Part shown: piece by piece, positions 24,040 to 35,219 of the stretch
Numbering within the stretch: the stretch's first letter is position 1
How the letters are laid out: the number at the start of each line of letters is the position of its first letter
DNA from: Zonotrichia leucophrys gambelii
Lineage: Eukaryota > Chordata > Aves > Passeriformes > Passerellidae
Assembly (NCBI RefSeq): GCF_028769735.1
Contig: NC_088173.1
Span: 69,438,463 to 69,502,462, forward strand
Direction of reading: 5' to 3'
DNA length: 64,000 bases
The notes under the pieces: generated by a model
What the model saw: only the letters and a program-made list of their open reading frames with translations
Told to the model about the DNA's origin: nothing
Databases searched by the model: none
Program-made: the position numbers and the translations under genes

Positions 24040-24462
24040 GATATAAAGCTTTTAGAGAGCATCCAAAGGAGCAGCACAAAATTGGGGAAGGCTGAGGTCC
24101 TTTAGTTTTTTCTGAAGAGGCCTCACCATGGTCTGCAGCTTCCTTAGGAAGGGAAGCAGAGAGGCAACTCTGATCTCTGCTCTCTGGTGACCACTGACAG
24201 GACAAGAAAATGGCATGAAGCAGTTTCAGGTGGAGTTTAGGTGGATATTAGGAAAAAGTTCTTCCCCCAGAGGGTGCTGGGCACTGCCCAGGCTCCCCAG
24301 GGAATGGCTCCCCAGAGCTCCAGAAGAGTGTGGACAATGCTCCCAGGAACAGGATGGGATTGTTGGGGTTCTCACGTGCCAGAGGGACCAGAAATTGGAC
24401 TGCTTAGTCCTTGTGGGTCCTTTCCAGCTCAGAATATTCTATGATTCTATGGCCACACGCAG
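24040..24462 (+). mobile_element. CR1 LINE 3' region (different subfamily)
   Basis: Contains the CR1 order GAGAGCATCCAAAGGAGCAG, GGTGGATATTAGGAAAAAGT, CTTCCCCCAGAGGGTGCTGG, then GGTCCTTTCCAGCTCAGAAT and a perfect ATTCTATGATTCTATGG octamer tail. The terminal block (CCAGCTCAGAATATTC) differs from the commoner CCAACCCAAACCATTC, so this is a separate subfamily. The clean octamers give plus orientation and an exact 3' end. Confidence 0.93.
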
Positions 24463-24464
24463 TT

Positions 24465-26700
24465 TGGGATGTGGTTTGTGAGCCTGCCAGCCATCGGGGT
24501 GGCTGTCCCCATCCAGCACACCCCAGGAGCCAGCCTGTGCCTGCTGGTGGGCTCTGCCCTCCCTCACCTGCCTCTCTGGGTCTCCACCAAGCCTACAGAT
24601 GGAAGCAGAGCTTTGCAAATTAAAGGACTTCAGGGAAACGAGCCATATCCCTGTTCTAACCAGCTCTATCTGGAAAGAGAGGAATTGGCAATGAGGCTGG
24701 AAAGAGCAGCCTTTCCCACCAGACTGACAAAGTCAGAGGTGATAAGGAAATAGGGACAGTTGGATGGTCCGGCTTGGAGATCCTTATCTGCAGAGGATGG
24801 AAAGGGAAGCCAGGAATTCCTGCCTGGAGTCCTCAGCATCTCTCAGAGCAACACCTGCTCCTCAGGGCTGCTTCAAATCTGGCTGTGTTTGTTTGGAGCC
24901 AAAGAGGAGCCACGAAGCACAAACTGGTGCCCCCTGTACCCACAGAAAAGCTGAACCACGAGGGATGCTTGTCATGCAGCAGCTGGGGAAAGCTGGGGAG
25001 CCAATTCCTACTGAATGGCACTTCTATTTCCTCCACAGCAAATAAACAACGGTGCTGCAGGGCTGCACCAGCTCTGCCTGGCTGCAATGCGAAGGATTTG
25101 AGCTGAATCTAGAAAGCTCTGGGTATTAGGAGTCCCCTGGGCTCTACCCTCTTTCTCCAGTTTAGATTTGGCAACAGAGCCAGCCCTAAACCCTAGGAAT
25201 GCTTGTGAGGCATTTTAAGGGTAGACAGAAATGCAATTACCTGTGGGAAAATGAAGCTCAAATACCTTGCAAGCCCATGTTTAATACAGTGTTCGATGGA
25301 TTAAGGAAGAGTAGTTGACAGGTAGGACTGGGGCTGGTGCCTTTTGCAGACAGTAGTCCCAAGGACATTTGATGAAATCCTAAAATCAGCATTTTTTATG
25401 CCTTTGACATTTGTTTTCTATAAGCAGACCACACAGTGAATAAAGCATCTTTCCTGGGAAGCACTCTTGAAGGACAGGTTTATGACTGAAATGTAAAGCA
25501 AATGGTAAAAGTCTGGAGAGCCTAACCTAAAAAAAACAGGGAGGACAAAGACCTTGTGCAGCACACCTGAAAAGATTGCCCAGAGCTGCAATCCAGAGAC
25601 ATAATCAATGTGAAAAAAGAAAAGTGAAGGATTGCCTGGAAAGTCTCTTTTTGGAAGGGTTTTTTGCACCACAGAATGGACAGAAATAGCTCAGGTATCA
25701 TGTCCTTCAAAACACATTTTCAGATGGGGAAAGAATTCCAGAAAACAAATCAGAGAGCTCATGGTGGGCACATGGAGGGTGGGAGGGTAGCTATGCACTC
25801 TGTGAAGTTTCATTTCTGGGTTTGGGCAGGTCTGAAGTCTGGCCAAGGAGATCTATTGGATTGACTGATGCCTTTTTTTGTATTTTCTGCCAAGTAAAAT
25901 AATGACTTAAAGCCATTAAGTGATTGTTCTTAAGATTTCTATTGACCAAGATAATGCCCCATTCCTAGAACTGTCAGGTGAGATGAGCAATAAGCCTGGC
26001 ATGAAGCTTTTTTTAGAAGCTTTTTTTGGAAAAATAAGGATCCAGCTGGCTGGAAAAGAGAGCAGGAGTAGCAGATAAAATCAAGCAGCCCAGAGTACCC
26101 CTCTGTGCTCCAAACACCACATTCCTGATGTTTGGCATGAAAAGGTTTTGCCTCTTACTGTTGTTACACAGCATTTTTCAAGCTCAGATGAAAAAATGTT
26201 GGGAAAAGTGCTGTTATCTATTTGAAATCAGGAATCTCAGTACAAAGACCCCCAATATGAGCCACAGGGTGTGCTGTGCTTCAGAGATTGCCCATTCTTG
26301 CAGAGATTTGACTTTGGCATTAGGAATGTGTCTGCAGTGAAAAGGCCTCCTGAGTTTGGGTCAAGATTTTGGGGGATTCACTCACACACTGACATCTGGC
26401 AGGACCTCATGAAGTTAAAATATAACTTGAACAGAAAATCTGTAAGTCAGAAAAGCGTTTTCCAGTTTTCTAACCCAGGAATTATTATCCTAAGGGTACC
26501 TGGGTACTGATTTTGGCTCCTGCTCTGTGCAGGGTGACACACAGTGACAAAGCTGCTTGTGTTTCCTCAAGAAGGACACCACGTACAGCTTGGAAAAATT
26601 ACCTGTGTTGAATAACTACAGCAGCTCCAAACAAGCCCAGCTGGCTTTTCCATCCTCTGCACTGTTTGTTTACTAGAGAAAGACTAATCCCTTTTACCTG
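24465..26700. other. Single-copy non-coding DNA
   Basis: About 2.2 kb with no recognised repeat family or exon. A short duplication of GAAGCTTTTTTT occurs near 26005-26030. Open frames are under 115 codons. Confidence 0.45.
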
Positions 26701-26714
26701 CAAAGCAAACTTAC

Positions 26715-26808
26715 CATGAAAGCCCACATAAAATGCTTTATTATCTTTCCATCCGTCCGTAATACGGAATTTCCATGATTCATTCACCCACTTGAGGAAC
26801 ACTTGAGC
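26715..26808 (-). other. Possible lone coding exon
   Basis: On the minus strand an open segment reading about FLKWVNESWKFRITDGWK and onward to FYVGFH ends at CATG followed by GTAAGTTTG, a near-consensus donor (exon end at 26715). Upstream lie a T-rich tract and a TTTGTTTGAG acceptor-like site followed within a few bases by CTCAAG. The segment contains several CpGs, unusual outside the island, which hints at constraint. No family is recognised, no partner exon is found nearby, and the acceptor is weak, so chance remains likely. Confidence 0.2.
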
Positions 26809-28060
26809 ACTCAAACAAAAACATACATTCCCAGGAGAAAAAAAAAAAAATAAAACCAAACCCACGTCCGGTGCAGGAGACAGAAACATTATAACATAAA
26901 TACAAAATCCCACCAGAAATTCTATCTATCTGAAGCAAGGCTCTGGCTCACAAGCACAACAAGGAAGGACAGAGATCAAACAGTATTGCCTCTTGTGGGT
27001 GTTTTTCCCCTTTTCCTCACAATCCCCTGACAATAAGTCAATTGAAGGTTTTACCAAGACTACAAAGGGAACCTGAAAGCCCAGCAGCCTCCCTTTGAAA
27101 GTAAATTCAGGCTACAGGCAGTTTCAAAAGTCAGAGAGTCTGCCCTTTGCTTAAAAAGCCTTTGTGACCTTCCAGTCATCCCAGTGTAGCTGCAGCAGTT
27201 CATGGGAATGAGTAACAATGACCTTTGCTATTTGACAGGCTGTCCAAGTGACAGGGAGCTCTCTCATGAATATTTTCCCTTGATGATGAACAATCTGGAC
27301 ACAGAACAAACACCCAGCTCACCTTTGTGGTTAGCAATAAAACTAGTCCAGGTGAGAAGGAGAAATTCCCCTCCCATGTTTGTTCATCCTTATTCCCTTC
27401 TAGGAAGGCAATTTCTGGAATGAGACTGCTCAAGCAGTAATTTTTTTCTAATATTCTGAGAGCTACAGGCTTTGACACTTTCCTTCATGGATTTCTGGAA
27501 GGATATAGCTGCTGAGAAAAGTATCCAATCTCAACAATGTGAAAAAATCCATGTGTGGAAGATCCTTTGCAATCCTTAATAAATTGGGGTAGCAAGCATA
27601 CACCCCAAAAACTTGAAATGTGCTGCTCTTTCTGGTTTGAATTTGTCAAGCTTCAATTACTTATTCTTACCACAAATTTCTCTCTGCTAAATTTAAAAAT
27701 CCTTCATCATTCCATTTCTGTGAGTTCTTGTACCTGAAGTGCCCTTTTGGTTTCATTTGGATGAGGAAAATTGGAGATGCTTTCCCTGGAGCACAGGCAG
27801 GAAGCAGATTAAAAGGTGGCACTATCTTTTCCACACACCTGTGTGCTGGCCACAAGTGGGAAAACGGGACTCACTCCTCTCAGCTCCCAGTTATTTTCTG
27901 TCAGGGACTTTGTGGGGTAGACATGGTTCCTCTGATTTTAATAACCTTCTTTGGATATTGTTTTCACAAGCTGGTCTGCTTTCTTCAAGTAAATATGGAC
28001 AATGAATCAAGGAATAATATCAGTGGCACATCCTTTGGTTTGCATGGACCTGGCTATTTC
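26809..28060. other. Non-coding DNA, no feature seen
   Basis: Single-copy sequence with a poly-A run near 26840. No repeat family or RNA gene is recognised. Confidence 0.45.
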
Positions 28061-28062
28061 CA

Positions 28063-28470
28063 TTCATCATAGATTCATGGAGTGGTTTGGATTGGTAGGG
28101 ACCTGAAAGATCATCCTGTTTCAATCCCCTGCATGGGCAGGGACACCTTTCACTACCCCAGGTCACTCCAAGCCCCCTCCAACCTGGCCTTGGACATTTC
28201 CAGGGATGAGGCAGCCACAGCTTCTCTGGGCACCCTGTGCTCAGCACCCTCACAGAGAATTTCTTCCCAATATCCCATCCATCCCTGCCCTGTGGCAGTG
28301 GGAAGCCATTCCCCTTGTCCTGTCACTCCATGCCCTTGTCCCCAGTCCCTCTCCAGCTCTCCTGGAGCCCCTCAGGCACTGGAAGAGGCTCTAAATTCTC
28401 ACTGAAAACTTCTCCAAGCTGAACACCCCCAGCTCTCTCAGCCTTGCCTCGTAGGAGAGGTGCTCAGCCC
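28063..28470 (-). mobile_element. CR1 LINE 3' region, minus orientation
   Basis: The plus strand reads the complement of CR1: ATAGATTCATGGAGTGGTTT, CATGGGCAGGGACACCTTTC, CCAACCTGGCCTTGGACATT, CAGCCACAGCTTCTCTGGGC, AATTTCTTCCCAATATCCC, CTTGTCCTGTCACTCCATGC and CCCCAGCTCTCTCAGCCTTG. About 400 bp are preserved. Plus-strand frames across it are antisense to the LINE. Confidence 0.93.
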
Positions 28471-28479
28471 TCAGTGTTC

Positions 28480-31400
28480 TCACGTCTTATATTGTGTGAC
28501 ACAGTCAGCAGCTGGATTCTCAGCAATTTATCACTATTTTGCGCACCTCTAGCACATCCTTCACAAGTTGTCCCCAGGAGATCCAGTCTTATCTCACCCA
28601 ACATGCCTTCTTGTGAAAGCAGCTATGAACACTTATGCCCCTTTCCCACCAATTCAGCACAGTTTGCATGAAACCACAATCACTTAAACTATTCTGAACA
28701 CAAAAAGAATCCAGGAAATGAAAAATCTGGCAGGTGCAAAGGAACAGGGTTGGATGTGGAAATCTGGGAGGAGGCTTTGCTGCTGACGGCAGCGCAGCTC
28801 CCGCCTTTATCTCACAGCAGGTAGAGGAAAGCACGGTGGGAAAAAGCCAACTACTCCCACTTTGGATCTCCAGCACTGGCCAGGTGTTTTAGGTAATATA
28901 TCCCTCTTCCAGGCATTATGTTACTGGTTTGGCTATTTCCCTGCTAAACCAGAGAATGATCCTGAGAACCTCCCCTGTTTCCATCCCATCTCTGCAGCTC
29001 CTCCTCTGCCTTGGCGGTGCCCACAGCAGCCTCAGCCCTTCTCCCTGCCCAGAGCAGCTCCATTTTCCTGCTGTGCCCTGCTCCCTGCCCGTGCCTGGCT
29101 CCCAGCTCCTCAGGGTGCCCAGTTCTGCAGCCCTGAGCACAGAGGCTGCCTTTGTGCTCGCTGCCAAGAGCTGGGAGCCATCCTGGCACTGCGCTCCCTA
29201 AAAATAGCCTTGCCCCACGGATAACCTGCTGCCTCTCCCAGAGGCAGGTCTTAAAGATAAACCCTCCTGTAAACCTGCAAAAAAATGAGGTGAGAAACAC
29301 TCCTGGGGTGGAGAGGAAAGCTCTGAAGGAACGGCCTAAGAGGGGTAATAGAGAGCACAGGCTCAAAAGCAGTGCCAGGGAGCCTGGGGAGCAAGTGTTG
29401 TGTATAACCTGCACACAGACGTAATCCGACAACTGCTGAGCTGCAGGGGGCTCTTTTACAGTCAGCTCCAAGTTCTGTGTGTGAAGGCACAACACTGCCA
29501 GCAAAAGAAATCCAAAAGAACAGCAATCCATCTGAATAAAGCTGAAAAAACACTTCTTCTTTACGTAGGGATGGGTATTTTGGATACAAAATACACCCAG
29601 CTTGCATTTTTGCCCTTGCACATCTTGCAATATATCCATTTACTCTTTCACATTTTATTTTAATAACAGGGGAGTCAAGTGAGCTCGATTGACAGGCTGG
29701 TTCCCAGGGAAACATGAGCAACTTATTTCTCTTAAATAGCAGGCACAAATGTTTCCTGTGTTAAACTGCACAGCCTGCTGTGACATTCAGATCTCCAGGA
29801 TATAATCTCAAAAGAACAGAATGTGTTTGCCTGGCTCTGAGGTGGGGAAGGAGAGAGGTAGCAGCACATTACAGCTGGTGATAGGTGCTAGCAGGAATCT
29901 GGCACTCAAATCATTTTTGAGGATTTATCTCCCTTGTCCCAGTCCCCAAAGGAAGGGCAAAACAAGAGTTTAACCAAAAAAAAAAAAAGGTGAAATAACC
30001 CAGTGTTACTGGGGGAGAAATGGAAAAAGAGAAATCAGTAATAGCAAGCCTTTAAAATCTCAGACAAAATGCCAGGCTGGCTGCCCAGTGTTGCTGGGAC
30101 ACATTAGGGAATAAAAAGAGCCACAGTGCTCAGGCTCCATCCAGCTTGGAAGCTGCCTTGGCTGGTGCAGATGAAGGTAGGAAGGGACTTGGAAAATGAA
30201 ATGTAAAACAAAGCTGAGCATCCTCATAAGGTGCTCTCTGGTATCATTTGGGGCACCTCAAACCTTTAAAGGACACTTTCCTGCCGGTTGTGCCCAGGGG
30301 TGCTGTTCCCAGCTCTGCTCACATGGTGCAAAGTACCATGGCTTTAGTGGCCAAACTCGTTTTCCTTCCTGCTGCTTCAGGTTAAAGTGATGGGGAAAAA
30401 AAATAAAACCAGTGGCCATGAGGAGTTGCTCAGGTTGGGTCTGTTGGGATTTGAAATGCAAGGAACTCTCAGAACATTGTTCCCCACAAGGAAATTATCA
30501 CAGGGTCAAACACACAAAACACATCTCCCCAAAGCTCTCCTTGCCTTGTTTATATTCACCTCAAGGGACGCCCTGAGCCTGATGGGATTTATCTCTTTAG
30601 TAAATCCCAGAAGATATCTCTTCATAAATTCCATCACCTCATAGTAGCCAGCTTACCTCCTGAACCTTTTTGTATTCACAATATCCTACAGAAAGACATT
30701 TCCAGCTCAGCTACCCATTGCATGAGGACCCACCTTCATGGAGGTATCCCACTAATTCTATTTGCTGGCCACTAGTTCCTGTATAGTCAAGACACTGGCT
30801 GGCTGTTCCCTCACTACCCTATCTCTTGAACACAGGATTTTTCCAGACCTCCTCTGTGTGCTCCTTCAGTTCTCCTTTTACTTATCTGAGCCAGTATTAA
30901 AGTGAGCAGGTGATAATTTGGCCTTGGAACAACTTTTTCCCCCTGCTTGCACAATTTCCTTTTTGGTTGAAAAAAAAAAAAAAACTAAACATTTTTTTTC
31001 CCCTCTGTTTCCTTAGAATTCAGAAGCAAAAAAAAAAAAAAAAAGATCATGAAATACAGGTTTTGCTTGCCAAAGTTTCCAGGTGCCCAAAGTCTTGTTA
31101 CTGGGATGCTGAACAAACAGCCTTCAAACACCATCCCTGCCTTTGTTCTGCCAGCTGGAAACACAGGTCACTCTGCACCCAGGCACCACCTCAGAGCAGA
31201 GATATTCATTTGAGAAAAATTCTCCTTTCATCAGGCAAAGAACACCAGAAAGGAACCTGAAATTTTTTACATTTTTTTACTGAGATCCTGGAGTAGTTTT
31301 TTCACCAAGGAATATTTTCTGTGAGGTCTCTGTCCGCGCCAGTGACTCAGCTCAGCAAACAGCACTGGTGATTCACTGCTCCGGAGCGTGCCAGCAGTGG

Positions 31401-31630
31401 CTGCAGACCTGTGTGCTGCTGCTGAGTCTGTTCCTCAGCAGGAAACAGCCCCAATAAATGACATCAGCAGTGTGATTCAATCTGTAGGACCACGGATTGC
31501 AAGGCTCCCACTCAGATTCCCCTTCCCCTGCCAGCTTTTTCTCTCCTGTGCCCCTCAGCTCTTGGCTCCCCATGCAAGGACTGGCTCCTGCTGCACAGCT
31601 CGGAGCTGGGCTGTTATGCAATCCCAAAAG
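28480..31630. other. Non-coding DNA, includes the longest chance frame
   Basis: About 3.1 kb without a recognised transposon. It holds a 231-codon minus-strand open frame (28944-29639) in a GC-rich, stop-poor stretch. That frame has no recognisable domain, runs through low-complexity sequence and overlaps plus-strand frames of about 90-120 codons, so it is not called as a gene. Poly-A runs occur near 29975, 30970 and 31030. Confidence 0.45.
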
Positions 31631-31636
31631 TGACTG

Positions 31637-31885
31637 AAAGAAGGAAGATTGGGATGGGATATTGGGAAGGAATTGTACCCTGTGAGGATGGTGAGCCCTG
31701 GCACAGAGTGCCCAGAGAAGCTGTGGCTGCTCCATCCCTGGAAGTGTCCAAGGCAGGTTGGACAGGGCTTGGAGCCCCCTGGGATCATGGAAGGTGTCCT
31801 TGTCCATGGCAGGGGATTGGAACAAGATGATCTTCAAGGTCCTTTCCAACCCAAACCATTCCATGATTCTACAATTCCATGACTG
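31637..31885 (+). mobile_element. CR1 LINE 3' end
   Basis: GGATATTGGGAAGGAATTGT, CCCAGAGAAGCTGTGGCTGC, GTCCAAGGCAGGTTGGACAG, TCCATGGCAGGGGATTGGAA, CCTTTCCAACCCAAACCATT and octamer tails (CCATGATTCTACAATTCCAT). The 214-codon minus-strand frame at 31373-32017 is largely antisense of this element. Confidence 0.95.
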
Positions 31886-32299
31886 CGTGGTGAATTCACT
31901 CAAACAACAGAATTCAAACCATTTCCCTGAGCTTTTCATGAATACACAGTAGAAAAATAAAGTTACCAAAAGGAAATGAAGTCGACCGACCACCAAAGGT
32001 AACAGACAATCCTTCATGGAATTACTTGCTCACAGATGCACATCTCCCAGTCCACCTCCAGATGGAAACATCTTGTGAGGTCATTAAAACAAATCAGAAT
32101 GGGAGATGAGGCAGATGACTTTTAGTGCAGAAAAGTCTGGTTTTCTCTGAGAAATCATGAGAGTGCATTTAAAAAGTCATTCCTTTTCACTGCATTCAGG
32201 ACAAACACCCAAACACCCAGCAGCTCTGATGTTTCAGGTTTGTCTGAATCTTGCAGATATTTTCCACAGAAACAGAAAAAAAGTTGTTGCAAATACAAT
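31886..32299. other. Non-coding DNA, no feature seen
   Basis: About 400 bp between a CR1 end and the second copy of the unnamed repeat. No exon or repeat is recognised. Confidence 0.4.
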
Positions 32300-32790
32300 A
32301 ACCACAGCCTTACGCAACTTAACTCTTCAGAACCGAGAAGGCCTGATGGATGAAGCAAGCAGCTCATGCTCAGTTTTCTTCCTAAATATGGAGGACATTT
32401 CACATCTTTTTGCAATTGCCCCTGTACACCTGCTACCAACACATTGTACAAAACACAGAGCAGACCCAACATGGCAAAACACTTAATTCCTATATTATTT
32501 TTTCCTTCTCCTGTCTAGATAATAAAATTTATCTCATCAGAGTCCATGTCACAACTTAATCCCAGCCTGGGGACCAGAAGACCAGAGCCCACCACAATCC
32601 TATCCAAGCACCATCAGGTTTTGTTATCTCCCAGCCTTTGTTATCTGCCACTCAGACACATCCGTGTCTATGCAGTCCATGAGGCACTGAGATATACAGA
32701 ATAAAAAAGCTATAAAAAATCAAAAAACAGGCATAGCTTTAAACTTTTTTCAGCTCCAAGACCCCTAAAAGCCAGCAGAGAATCAGCTCC
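32300..32790 (+). mobile_element. Unnamed interspersed repeat, copy B
   Basis: Matches 22318-22830 in the same orientation over nearly its whole length, from a GATGAAGCAAGC segment to AAGACCCCTAAAAGCCAGCA. By eye about two thirds to three quarters of positions agree, with small indels, so both are old. This copy shows AATAAAATTTATCTCATCAG more clearly, supporting an LTR-like polyadenylation region. No CpG island adjoins this copy, so it is not part of a promoter unit. Confidence 0.7.
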
Positions 32791-33795
32791 CACTTGTGCA
32801 CAGCTCAACCTACAGCCCATGCTCCTGCTCATCTTTGTTACCTTGTGCTGAATCTTGCTGCTGGTGGAGGTGGCTCACAGCAGGTCCCTTTAAATCCTTT
32901 GTTGTGTTTGCACAAGTTGAAAACAGCTCCTATAAAAAAAAAAAAAAATTCCCTTACGTGTGCCAAGCCGTGTGTAGAGATTATGAATCACTAAATGGCA
33001 GCCACGTGTCAGCAAAAGTAGCAGGAAGTGTCTTGCCTTTGACCTTTATTTATTGTAGCAAGAACACTTGGTAGCATATAGTTATAGAGATCTAATCATC
33101 CCTGCTAGCCAAGAAACATCACATCTGTTGCCTGCATGGTATGTTTTGGCTATTAAAATTAAATTAAAAGAAGAATATTCAGCTTATATGGCTAATATTT
33201 TTCAGTCGGGAGAGACTCGGAGAGAGGCCTTTCAGTTTGTTGCTCTTGTGTGTTTAGGAGGCAGAGAATTCCTCTGGAGATTCTCTGGGCTTGTAGAGGA
33301 ATGGAGTGGAGGGGTTTGAAATCAGGGTGAGCCTGGTGGCCTTTGGCCCACCCCTCTCATTCCAACACACATCCTTGTTCCACAGAACTGGGCTGTGAGG
33401 TTGGGAAGCAGGAACGTGCTCACCCCTCTCCTTGTTGCACTCAGGGAATTTGATATAATTTTACTTATTTTTTAAGTATTTTACTTATTTTTAATCCCTT
33501 ATTTTTTAATAAACCCATCACACATCAGAGAGCATTGCTAAATTCAGACCAAGCACCTCTGGGCTGCAGTCCAGGGGAGAACCTGGAGATCTTCCTGAAT
33601 TATGCTGCTTTGTAAGGGCTGGGCCTGGCTCTTCCTCAGGTGCAAAAGAGAATTTTGACCCCTTTCCACATTAAGGGCAACCAGGGCGCTTTTCCCACAG
33701 GAGAGGGGGGTGCAGTGGGGCCCTGGAGCATAAAGACTCATCCCTTTGGATCCCCAGACCTTTCTGTAGACCCGTCACTGAGGTAACCCGTCAAG
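32791..33795. other. Non-coding DNA with an AT-rich block
   Basis: Contains a poly-A run near 32935-32948 and, at about 32950-33210, an AT-rich repeat-free part with AGATTATGAATCACTAAATG and TTAAAATTAAATTAAAAG segments. That part could be a conserved non-coding element, but nothing here proves it. The T/A-rich piece at 33450-33510 repeats TTTTACTTATTTTT-like words. Confidence 0.4.
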
Positions 33796-33799
33796 GAGA

Positions 33800-33970
33800 T
33801 CACAGAATCACATAATCTTGGAATCACAGAATGGTTTGGGTTGGAAGGAACCTTAAAGGCCACCTAGTTCCAAGCCCCTGCCATGGGCAGGGACACATTC
33901 CACTATCCCAGGTGGCTCCAAGCCCTGTCCAACCTGGCCTTGGACACTTCAGGGATGGGGCAGACACAAT
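33800..33970 (-). mobile_element. CR1 LINE 3' end, minus orientation
   Basis: ATCACAGAATGGTTTGGGTT, GGAAGGAACCTTAAAGGCCA, CCATGGGCAGGGACACATTC, GTCCAACCTGGCCTTGGACA and CTTCAGGGATGGGGCAGACA on the plus strand are the complement of a CR1 3' terminus. Only about 170 bp remain. Confidence 0.94.
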
Positions 33971-34700
33971 AATCCATAATAATGCCATCTACCCATAACC
34001 CTGCTATCCATCACCATGTGCTGACTGTCCTGTGCTCACCACACTCTGCACTTGGAGATTCAAATCTACCAGGAGAAGAGAGCACCAGTCTCTGCTGCTC
34101 CATGGTCCTTCTCTGCCTTCCAATGGGATCCTCTCCATGAACCCCAGGACAGAGACCAGGGTCCCTCACCTGGATTTTTTTAAAATTAAAGCTCTTCTGA
34201 TGACATTGAGGTCTTTATTCTGCTTTTTACATAGGTCAGGGGTGCAAGAGCAGCCTGTGACCTTCCTTCCATCTTTGGGGTCTCCCTGATTGGTCAAACC
34301 AAGCAAGAAACTGAGTGTTTGGTGGTCAGTGCCAGCTGGTGGCCACTCCCAGAGGTGTCACATAGCAGCAGGATCAGGCCTTTAATCACACTGTTTTCCA
34401 TGTACTCCCATTGTACCCCTCAAATTCCTTTTGTGGCTCTTTCCCACTCTTCTCCTCCCCCTGCTTTTTCTGGTTCCGTGTTGATTTGATCCATCCACCC
34501 CATCTGAGGGCTTCAGCTGTGACCCCACACCCCACAGCCACATTCCTGGAAAGGGTGCACACACCCTGATGTTGGGGTGGCTGCAGCAACCACCCCTGAC
34601 ATCATCACCTTCCCCACGTCCTCCACTGTCACACAGGAGGTTGTGAAAGCCTGTCTGGCACCACAACTGCATATTTGGGTGCCTGGGGAGGAGACTCCTC
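33971..34700. other. Non-coding DNA, no feature seen
   Basis: Single-copy sequence between a CR1 end and an LTR. Open frames under 100 codons have no recognisable domain. Confidence 0.45.
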
Positions 34701-35214
34701 TGTCACCATGATATTTTCTGAAAAACTCCTTCACCAGGATTTCTTCTGCTGGGAAGATGAGAAGCCTCAGCTTCTCCTGTGTTTGCTGCTCTGGAATGTG
34801 GTCTAGAAATTGTTTATGCAAACATGTGAATTGTCTTTACCTAATGACTGATCACCATCAGCTGTGTTGGACTCTGAAGAGTCAGTCATGAGTTTTTATT
34901 CTTCTTTCTTGTTAAGCCTTCTGTCTGTGTCCTTCTCTTTCTTTGGTATAGCTTTAGTATATTCTTTATATATTTAATATATATTTTTATATATTATTTA
35001 ATATAAATACTTTAATATATATTAAATATATATAAATATATATTATTCTTTAATAATTATTCTTATATTTCTTTAATATTCTTTGATTTAATAAAATAGA
35101 AATATTCTTTAATTTAATAAAATATAATATCATAAAATAATAACTCAACCTTCTGAGAACATGGAGTCAAATTCTCATCTCTCACCTCATCCCAAAGACC
35201 TCACAAACACCACA
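34701..35214 (+). mobile_element. Solo LTR with expanded AT tract
   Basis: Starts TGTCACCATG and follows the group's order: CTGGGAAGATGAGAAGCCTC, GAAATTGTTTATGCAAAC, AGTCATGAGTTTTTATTC, TAAGCCTTCTGTC, a long TA-rich tract (about 34960-35130), ATCATAAAATAATAA, CCTTCTGAGAACATGGAGTC and an ending near ACACCACA. Related LTRs are about 375-415 bp, so this one is about 100 bp longer because of the TA tract. No internal retroviral coding sequence is attached, so it is a solo LTR left by recombination. Confidence 0.75.
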
Positions 35215-35219
35215 CTATT

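Noticed and set aside
28944..29639. Longest open frame in the window, 231 codons on the minus strand
   Set aside because: No recognisable domain, low-complexity composition, overlapping frames on the other strand and no splice or promoter context. It lies in GC-rich, stop-poor DNA.
31373..32017. 214-codon minus-strand frame
   Set aside because: Its middle is antisense to the CR1 3' end at 31637-31885; similar antisense peptides recur at other CR1 copies.
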